The notes under the pieces are model-generated. The model made no database searches, had not been told where the DNA came from, and worked only from the letters and a program-made list of their open reading frames with translations. 44,462 nt of DNA from the NCBI GenBank assembly GCA_905479095.1, contig CAJQLD010000052.1, positions 1 through 44,462 on the forward strand, given 5' to 3'. Shown one piece after another: positions 35,810 to 42,333 of the stretch (its first letter is position 1; the number at the start of each line of letters is the position of its first letter). This DNA is from an uncultured Flavobacteriaceae bacterium. Lineage in GTDB: Bacteria; Bacteroidota; Bacteroidia; Flavobacteriales; Flavobacteriaceae. The translations under genes were made by a program, and so were the position numbers.

Positions 35810-36982
35810 ATGAAAAAAACTATGAGATCAATCGGAGTTCTTTTGGCGTGCTGTTTTGTTTTAACTAGTGCTGCTCAAAAGACAATCGATACAATAGCGA
35901 CAAAAGCAGGTGGATATGACATTCCTATTCGAATAAAACTACCAAAAAATACCAACGGGAAAAGCCCAGTATATTTCTTTGTGCATGGCGGTGGATGGAA
36001 TGGCGGTACTGCAACAAATGTTCCACCAGCAAGATTGCCTTCAGATGCTAATTATCTAGCGAATCAATTAGGGGTTATTTATGTAGGATTGGCATATAGA
36101 TGTAAAGGCAACAATGCAACATTTGCGGATGCTATAGAAGATTTAGAAGCGTCTGTTCAATGGTTTTTTGATAATGCTGACACCTACAATGCAGACCTTA
36201 CAAGGATTGGTTTTGGAGGATCCTCAGCAGGCTCCACATTAGCAGCTATGATGGCTCAGAAATACAAGAGCTGTAAACTATTTGTGGGTGCAGAAGGCAT
36301 GTATAATTTAGTAGAACATTCAGAAGAAAGATCAACGTTTCCTAGTCAAAAAGCAAGAGGATTATACGGATTAGTCACAGAAAAAGAAAGTAAAAAAGCA
36401 TCTGCATTTTATAACTTAAGAAAAAATCCACCCAATACTTTATTGTTAAACGGGAAAAACGATGGCTTATGCCATTATACTCAAACAGAAAAATTTGCTG
36501 AACAAATCAAGAAAAAAGGCGGCAACGTAAAAGTGGTTTTGTACGATAAAATTAATCACACCTGTTTAAATGCGTCTTACCCAGAAGTACTAAAGAATAG
36601 TGTTTTAGAGATTGCCAACTTATTTATTGAAGCGTTTCAATTAGAAAATAAAAATAGGCGTCAAATAGAAGTTCTGTTGGATAAAAGGCTTCAGGGTATG
36701 TATCCTAAAGAAAATATTAATGAAAATGATGTTCTGGGCGCTTGGGAATTTAAAAATTTCATTATCACTTTAAATGAAAACGGGCAAGGGTCTCTCTTAA
36801 ATTCTAAAAATAATAGTACAAAAAGATTTATATATACTTTAGAAAAAGATTCAATAACTTTTGAAGTGAATGGTAAGACTAAACAATTTTACATGCGAAA
36901 AAACAATAGCGTAATCTATGAATATAACTTTGCCGATGAACGATTTAAGTATAGAAGACTTAATTATAAGAAAGTAAGCTAA
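35810..36982 (+). CDS. Alpha/beta-hydrolase esterase with extra C-terminal domain
   Basis: A 390-residue exported hydrolase (signal ends TSAAQ). The oxyanion segment FFVHGGGWNGG, the nucleophile elbow GGSSAGS with S139, and a late INHTC histidine near 251 match the BD-FAE / acetyl-esterase type alpha/beta hydrolases that remove acyl groups from polysaccharides. After about residue 290 there is an additional region of about 95 residues (VLGAWEFKNFIITLNENGQG and on) that looks like a small lipocalin-like beta-barrel and is not part of the esterase fold. Placement between sulfatases suggests that the glycan carries acyl groups as well as sulfate. Confidence 0.82.
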   Translation: MKKTMRSIGVLLACCFVLTSAAQKTIDTIATKAGGYDIPIRIKLPKNTNGKSPVYFFVHGGGWNGGTATNVPPARLPSDANYLANQLGVIYVGLAYRCKGNNATFADAIEDLEASVQWFFDNADTYNADLTRIGFGGSSAGSTLAAMMAQKYKSCKLFVGAEGMYNLVEHSEERSTFPSQKARGLYGLVTEKESKKASAFYNLRKNPPNTLLLNGKNDGLCHYTQTEKFAEQIKKKGGNVKVVLYDKINHTCLNASYPEVLKNSVLEIANLFIEAFQLENKNRRQIEVLLDKRLQGMYPKENINENDVLGAWEFKNFIITLNENGQGSLLNSKNNSTKRFIYTLEKDSITFEVNGKTKQFYMRKNNSVIYEYNFADERFKYRRLNYKKVS

Positions 36983-36989
36983 AACCGAA

Positions 36990-38591
36990 ATGAAATACGT
37001 TTTAAAAATATTAATTGTAATCCTTATTCTTTGTAGTAAAATACAAGATACGGCTGCTCAAAATGCAGTTGTAAATGAAGCACCTAAAAATCTACTCTTT
37101 ATTATTGTAGATCAGCAACGCTATGATGCCTTAAGTATTGCTGGAAACCCAATTGTGAAAACACCCAATTTAGACAGGCTTGCAAAACAAGGTGCCTATT
37201 TTAAAAATGCATACACGCCTGTGGCTGTTTGTGGACCAGCTAGATCCAGTATTTTAACAGGAACCACCATAAATACCAATGGTGTAAACACAAATAAAAA
37301 AACCTACAATTTCAATGATACCGCTGTAATGACCATGAAAACGTTTGATGAAATTCTTACAGAAAAAGGATATCATGCAGAATATTATGGAAAATGGCAC
37401 GCCTTAACTTCGCACGCAGCGACTTATAAAAACCAAAATAAATATGCTAAAAATGGGAAGTATATGTTTGAGCATGGAGGCCAGAGCTATATGTACCAAG
37501 ATTATTTAAACGATGTATTTCCAAAGAGAGAACCAAAATCTGGTGAATTATTAGACAACTTTACCAAAAGACCTTATACGCCAGATCCCTTAGATATCAA
37601 TTACGGAAAAACATATGCAGAAGTTAAAAAAGAAAACAAAAAGTTATCACAACCAAATTTTCACGGAAAATCTTCGATTCCAAAAGAACACACCATCACT
37701 GCTTTTTATGCTAAAAAGACCATAGAGGCCCTAGAGCGTTTAAAAAACAAACCGTTTAGTATTACAACTTCTTTTCACTTTCCTCATGCACCCATGATCC
37801 CTTCTGCGCCATACTATGGCATGTATCCTGCAAAGGATATGAAAGTTCCAGAAAGTATCGATGATGACATGCAAAACTCTCCATACAAAAATGCCAATAG
37901 TAGAAAAAAATTAACACAGTTTGCGGATGAGGAGAAAATAAAATATATGATTTCCAATTATTATGGTTTGATCACAGAATTAGATCATTGGATGGGCAAA
38001 ATTATGGACAAACTAGATGAAACTGGTTTAGCAGAAAATACGTTAATCATCTTTACAAGCGATCATGGAGAAATGTTGGGAGCACACGGAATGCGTGAAA
38101 AAAACGTGTTTTATGAAGAATCCTCTCACATTCCATTAATGATTAAAATGCCCACTGAAATTAAAAAAGAAACTACAGTAAATGGCTATGTATCTAATGT
38201 AGATTTATTTGCCACAATTATGGATTATTTAAAAATTGGAAAATATAAATCCGATGGCGAAAGTTTACGTGATTTGATAGAACATAAACAAACGAATCAT
38301 GGCAGCTATGTGGTAACTGAATGGAATTATAGAGGGCCAACATCCCCTAATTATATGATCGTCAAAGACGGATGGAAATTAATGGTTCCGTATACTGAAG
38401 ATTCTAAAGTTATAAATGCGATGTATCACTTAACTGAAGATCCGCATGAAATGAATAATCTTTTAGGAGAAAATCCGGAGAGAGGAAAATACGAGCAGAA
38501 AGCCGAAGAATTAAGAACAAATCTTTTAGAATGGTTAAAAAAAACTAACTCTATTCATTACCTTGGAGTTTCAAAAATAAAACTAATTTAA
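36990..38591 (+). CDS. S1-family sulfatase (CGPAR type)
   Basis: A 533-residue sulfatase with an N-terminal signal (ends TAAQ). NLLFIIVDQQRYDALS gives the metal-binding start, C81-G-P-A-R is the formylglycine site in its CxPAR form, YYGKWHALTSHAA the pocket segment, and LIIFTSDHGEMLGAHGM the second metal pair. The CxPAR motif and SDHGEMLGAHG tail separate it from the three other stand-alone sulfatases, so the operon carries at least four different sulfatase types. It starts 7 nt after the esterase gene. Confidence 0.92.
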   Translation: MKYVLKILIVILILCSKIQDTAAQNAVVNEAPKNLLFIIVDQQRYDALSIAGNPIVKTPNLDRLAKQGAYFKNAYTPVAVCGPARSSILTGTTINTNGVNTNKKTYNFNDTAVMTMKTFDEILTEKGYHAEYYGKWHALTSHAATYKNQNKYAKNGKYMFEHGGQSYMYQDYLNDVFPKREPKSGELLDNFTKRPYTPDPLDINYGKTYAEVKKENKKLSQPNFHGKSSIPKEHTITAFYAKKTIEALERLKNKPFSITTSFHFPHAPMIPSAPYYGMYPAKDMKVPESIDDDMQNSPYKNANSRKKLTQFADEEKIKYMISNYYGLITELDHWMGKIMDKLDETGLAENTLIIFTSDHGEMLGAHGMREKNVFYEESSHIPLMIKMPTEIKKETTVNGYVSNVDLFATIMDYLKIGKYKSDGESLRDLIEHKQTNHGSYVVTEWNYRGPTSPNYMIVKDGWKLMVPYTEDSKVINAMYHLTEDPHEMNNLLGENPERGKYEQKAEELRTNLLEWLKKTNSIHYLGVSKIKLI

Positions 38592-38601
38592 TATAAATAC
38601 A

Positions 38602-39573
38602 ATGAAATTATATCCTTTACAATTCACACCACTTTATAAATATAGAATTTGGGGTGGAGAAAAATTAAAAACAAAACTAAACAAACACTATACTGAAGAG
38701 AATATTGGAGAGTCTTGGGAAATTTCAGATGTTTCTGGCGATGAAACTATGGTTGAAAAAGGCGTTTTAAAAGGAAAAACATTACGAGATCTAACCAGAG
38801 CGTTTAAAGGTGATTTTGTCGGTAAAGCGGTTTATGAAAAATTCGGAGAAGAATTTCCTTTATTGATTAAATTTATTGATGCAAAGACCCCTTTATCTAT
38901 ACAAGTACATCCAAGTAATGAGGTCGCAAAAGAGCGCCATAACTCTTTTGGTAAAAATGAAATGTGGTATGTAATGCAAGCGGATACCGATGCAGAATTA
39001 ATTGTAGGCTTTGATGAAAAAATTAATTCGGATAGCTACAAAACACATTTAGAAACGAATACAATTCTGGATGTAATGCATCATGAAACTGTACAAAAAG
39101 GAGATACTTTTTACATTCCAACGGGACGTGTACATGCTATTGGCGCAGGGGTTTTGTTAGCAGAAATACAGCAAACATCAGATGTCACCTATCGTATTTA
39201 TGACTATGATAGAGTGGATTCAAAAACAGGTACAAAAAGAGAATTGCATAACGAATTGGCAATTGATGTCATCGATTATGAAGTGCATGATACTTATAAA
39301 ACGGATTATTCTATAGAAAAGAATGTGTCCAATACATTGGTGCATTCACCCTATTTTAGAACTAATATTTTAGACATCAGTTCAACAGTAGAAAAAGATT
39401 ATTCCGCCATAGATTCTTTTATTATTTACATGTGTGTAGAGGGTACCGTTAATGTTATTTCTGAAGGCGAAACCTACACAATAAATAATGGTGAAACGTT
39501 ATTAGTACCAGCAACTTTAAATAACATTACTTTAAAAGCAGATAATTCAAAAGTTTTGGAAGTTTATTATTAA
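38602..39573 (+). CDS. manA: Mannose-6-phosphate isomerase, class I
   Basis: A 323-residue cytoplasmic enzyme converting mannose-6-phosphate to fructose-6-phosphate. YKYRIWGGEKL and ESWEIS open the family fold; PLSIQVHPSNE carries the zinc-binding Gln-His pair, GKNEMWYVM the glutamate ligand, and FYIPTGRVHAIGAG the final histidine region. Length and order match short type I isomerases of Bacteroidota. It closes the 13-gene run, 10 nt after the last sulfatase, and is the strongest single sign that mannose is the sugar harvested by the locus. The kinase needed to make mannose-6-phosphate is not in the window. Confidence 0.95.
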   Translation: MKLYPLQFTPLYKYRIWGGEKLKTKLNKHYTEENIGESWEISDVSGDETMVEKGVLKGKTLRDLTRAFKGDFVGKAVYEKFGEEFPLLIKFIDAKTPLSIQVHPSNEVAKERHNSFGKNEMWYVMQADTDAELIVGFDEKINSDSYKTHLETNTILDVMHHETVQKGDTFYIPTGRVHAIGAGVLLAEIQQTSDVTYRIYDYDRVDSKTGTKRELHNELAIDVIDYEVHDTYKTDYSIEKNVSNTLVHSPYFRTNILDISSTVEKDYSAIDSFIIYMCVEGTVNVISEGETYTINNGETLLVPATLNNITLKADNSKVLEVYY

Positions 39574-39586
39574 TAAATAGTGCTTA

Positions 39587-39632
39587 GTTAATTCAATATT
39601 AATAGTGAATTAATGTCATCCTCTTTTATTTG
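39587..39632 (+). promoter_or_regulatory. Triple 11-bp-spaced operator and promoter, site 3
   Basis: GTTAAT, ATTAAT and ATTAAT begin at 39587, 39598 and 39609, exactly 11 bp apart. After an 11-nt gap comes TTATTTG (39626-39632). The start codon of the small secreted protein is 24 nt after the last G, the same distance as at site 2, so the TTTG must be the -7 rather than the -33 element. Confidence 0.75.
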
Positions 39633-39655
39633 AATAAAATTATAAATTAAACAAA

Positions 39656-39985
39656 ATGAAAAAAATAATTGTAATACTTCTTCTTTTGACTGTGTCCGTC
39701 GCTAAGGCTCAAAAAAATCCAAAAGCTGTAGCATTAGCAGATAAGCTATCTAATGTTATGGAGTTTGATGAAGATCAAAACACAATGCTTCTAGAATTAA
39801 TTCTAGATAGAAACAACAAGAAAAGAGCTTTAAGAAAAGAACACGAAGATGATAAGGACACTTTTGAGGTAAAAGCAAAAGAGGTAGAAAAAGCATACAA
39901 CAAAGACCTAAAAAAGTTAGCTGGTATAGAAAAATTTAAGCTTTTAGTTGCCTATAGAAAAGCGAAAAGAGCTGCAAAAAAATAA
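39656..39985 (+). CDS. Small secreted, highly charged helical protein of unknown function
   Basis: A 109-residue protein with a clear signal peptide (MKKIIVILLLLTVSVAKAQ). The mature 90 residues are almost wholly alpha-helical by composition, with alternating lysine/arginine and glutamate/aspartate (RKEHEDDKDTFEVKAKEVEK) and a C-terminal KAKRAAKK. Size and style recall periplasmic CpxP/Spy-like helical proteins, but no signature was recognised. It has its own promoter carrying the same triple operator as susC, so it belongs to the regulon. A role as chaperone, binding protein or envelope stress factor during mannan use is possible but unproven. Confidence 0.75.
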   Translation: MKKIIVILLLLTVSVAKAQKNPKAVALADKLSNVMEFDEDQNTMLLELILDRNNKKRALRKEHEDDKDTFEVKAKEVEKAYNKDLKKLAGIEKFKLLVAYRKAKRAAKK

Positions 39986-40011
39986 ATTAATTTTATAGTT
40001 TCTGCCCCATA

Positions 40012-40057
40012 ATTAATTGTTTATTAATCAATAATTAAGCCATTGTTGTTTTATTTG
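40012..40057 (+). promoter_or_regulatory. Triple 11-bp-spaced operator and promoter, site 2
   Basis: ATTAAT, ATTAAT and ATTAAG begin at 40012, 40023 and 40034, exactly 11 bp apart; TTATTTG at 40051-40057 follows after 11 nt, and the GH92 start codon 24 nt after its last G. It drives the third GH92 and probably the GH3 gene behind it. Confidence 0.75.
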
Positions 40058-40080
40058 TTCTATAACAGATTATAATAAAA

Positions 40081-42321
40081 ATGGTTAAAGATTATTTAAT
40101 AGTACTCCTATCGGTTTTAAGTTTTACAACTTCCTTTGCTCAAGAAACTGATGACAATACCAAATACATAGATCCAACCATTGGTAATGTATCTCGCTTT
40201 CTGGTGCCAACATACCCAACCATTCATTTGCCCAATCAAATGCTGAGAATGTTTCCTGTAAAACAGGATTATATTTCAGACATGGTGCAAGCATTTCCTT
40301 TTCAAGTACCCGCACACAGACGACAAGGAATTCTACAAATGAAAACAACATTAGGAGACGTGAATAACAATTCCTGGAATAAAGGGATGGCTATCGATCA
40401 CGATTTAGAAATAGTACATCCATGGTTATATTCAACGTATTTAATAGAAGATGACATTAAAGTTAGCTTTACCCCTTCTAAAAAATCGGCAATTTATAAA
40501 GTAGATTTTCCAGAAGGAACACAAAAAAACTTTTTAATAAAAGGCACGAAAGAGATGCAGTTTTCCAAAAGTGAAAATTCATTTACCATTCAAGAAAAAA
40601 GAAGCAAACCAACGAGAGGAGAACAGGCCGTTATAAATACGATAACCATTTATGTATATGGTGAGTTCGTTGATGAAAATAACAAACCTATAGAAAATAT
40701 CAACTATATATTTAGTAACACTAAACTACAAATTTCTGCAACAGAGAACGCAGCATCAACCTTGCTCATAAAATATGCTATTTCTTATGTGAGTGCTGCA
40801 CAAGCGAAAGAAAACTTCAATAAAGAAATTAAAAAGAAAACGTTTGAGGATGTTTCAAAAGAAGGAAAAAAAACTTGGGATCAGGTAACGAATCAAATTC
40901 AAGTTGAGGGTGGAACAACGGCTCAAAAAAGAACGTTCTACACATCACTATACAGAACGTATGAACGCATGGTGGATGTCAATGAATATGGGCACTATTA
41001 TAGTGGTTATGACAAAAAAGTACATAAAAGCAAGCGTCCCTTTTATGTAGATGATTGGGTTTGGGATACCTATTTAGCACAACATCCGTTACGGACTATT
41101 TTAAATCCAGCCTTAGAAAACGAAATGCTGAACTCGTACACCTTAATGTATGAACAAAGTGGTTGGATGCCCACATTCCCTCAGGTGTATGGAAATCATT
41201 TGTGTATGAATGCCTACCATTCGTCTGCTATTTTTATTGACGGCTACAGAAAAGGATTGAAAAACTATGATGTAGAAAAAGCATATGAAGGCATCAAAAA
41301 AAACCTAATGGAAGGCACCTTTATTCCTTGGAGGCAAGGAAATCCAAGAGGCACTTTAGATGATTTTTATCACGAAAACGGCTATTTTCCATCCCTTAAA
41401 ATAGGAGAACAAGAAACGGTTGCAAATGTAGATGGTTTTGAAAAAAGACAGCCTGTTGCTGTAACTTTAGGAGTCAGTTATGATTTTTGGGCGGTGTCCG
41501 AATTTGCAAAAGAATTAGGTGAAACAGACGACTATTCAGAACTATCCCCAAAAGGAAACGATTATAAAAATTTATGGCATTCTGAAAAAAGGTTGTTTAT
41601 GCCAAAAGATGCCGAAGGAAATTGGGTGAATATCAATCCAAAACTAGATGGTGGAAAAGGCTATAGAGAGTACTATGACGAAAATAATGGGTGGACCTTT
41701 GCTTGGTCTGTGCAACATGACATTGCAGGACTGACCAATTTGTTAGGCGGTAAACAGGCCGCAGAAACTAGATTAGATCAATTATTTAGAGAAAGTTTGG
41801 GCATCAGAAAGAGTGATTTTTTCGTTAATGGTTCTAATTCTACGGGAATGGTGGGGCAATTTTCAATGGGGAATGAGCCTTCTTTTCATATTCCATATTT
41901 ATATAACTATTTTGGTGCGCCTTGGAAAACCCAAAAACGTACACGCTTCTTGTTAGACGTTTGGTTTAAAGACAACATTTTTGGAATTCCTGGTGATGAA
42001 GATGGTGGTGGAATGACCGCTTTTGTAGTGTTCACCTCAATGGGAATCTATCCAGTGACACCAGGCCTACCTTATTATAATATTACAAGTCCAATTTTCG
42101 AAAAAATAGCCATAAAACTTCAGAATGGAAATACGTTTACTGTCTTAGCGGAAGGTTCTAGTAAAAGAAAAAAATACATTCAGAAAGCATTTATCAACGG
42201 AAAAGAGATTTTCGCACCTTTTATTTCACATCAACAAATTATGGATGGCGCCACTTTAAAATTAAACTTGGGTGAATTGCCCAACAAAGAATGGGGTAAA
42301 GACGCCGTAATGCCTAAATAA
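40081..42321 (+). CDS. GH92 alpha-mannosidase, variant subgroup A, second copy
   Basis: A 746-residue enzyme with a signal peptide ending SFAQ. It is closely related to the GH92 at 25154: the same unusual opening (IDPTIGNVSRFLVPTYPTIH), DDWVWDTYLAQHPLR, YEQSGWMPTFPQVYG, GNEPSFHIPYLYNY with E599 as expected acid, and NIFGIPGDEDGGGMTAF. Unlike that protein it has a normal signal peptide rather than a lipobox, so the two may act in different places. It has its own triple-operator promoter and leads a second unit with the GH3 gene 12 nt after it. Confidence 0.9.
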   Translation: MVKDYLIVLLSVLSFTTSFAQETDDNTKYIDPTIGNVSRFLVPTYPTIHLPNQMLRMFPVKQDYISDMVQAFPFQVPAHRRQGILQMKTTLGDVNNNSWNKGMAIDHDLEIVHPWLYSTYLIEDDIKVSFTPSKKSAIYKVDFPEGTQKNFLIKGTKEMQFSKSENSFTIQEKRSKPTRGEQAVINTITIYVYGEFVDENNKPIENINYIFSNTKLQISATENAASTLLIKYAISYVSAAQAKENFNKEIKKKTFEDVSKEGKKTWDQVTNQIQVEGGTTAQKRTFYTSLYRTYERMVDVNEYGHYYSGYDKKVHKSKRPFYVDDWVWDTYLAQHPLRTILNPALENEMLNSYTLMYEQSGWMPTFPQVYGNHLCMNAYHSSAIFIDGYRKGLKNYDVEKAYEGIKKNLMEGTFIPWRQGNPRGTLDDFYHENGYFPSLKIGEQETVANVDGFEKRQPVAVTLGVSYDFWAVSEFAKELGETDDYSELSPKGNDYKNLWHSEKRLFMPKDAEGNWVNINPKLDGGKGYREYYDENNGWTFAWSVQHDIAGLTNLLGGKQAAETRLDQLFRESLGIRKSDFFVNGSNSTGMVGQFSMGNEPSFHIPYLYNYFGAPWKTQKRTRFLLDVWFKDNIFGIPGDEDGGGMTAFVVFTSMGIYPVTPGLPYYNITSPIFEKIAIKLQNGNTFTVLAEGSSKRKKYIQKAFINGKEIFAPFISHQQIMDGATLKLNLGELPNKEWGKDAVMPK

Positions 42322-42333
42322 AAAACAAACTAA

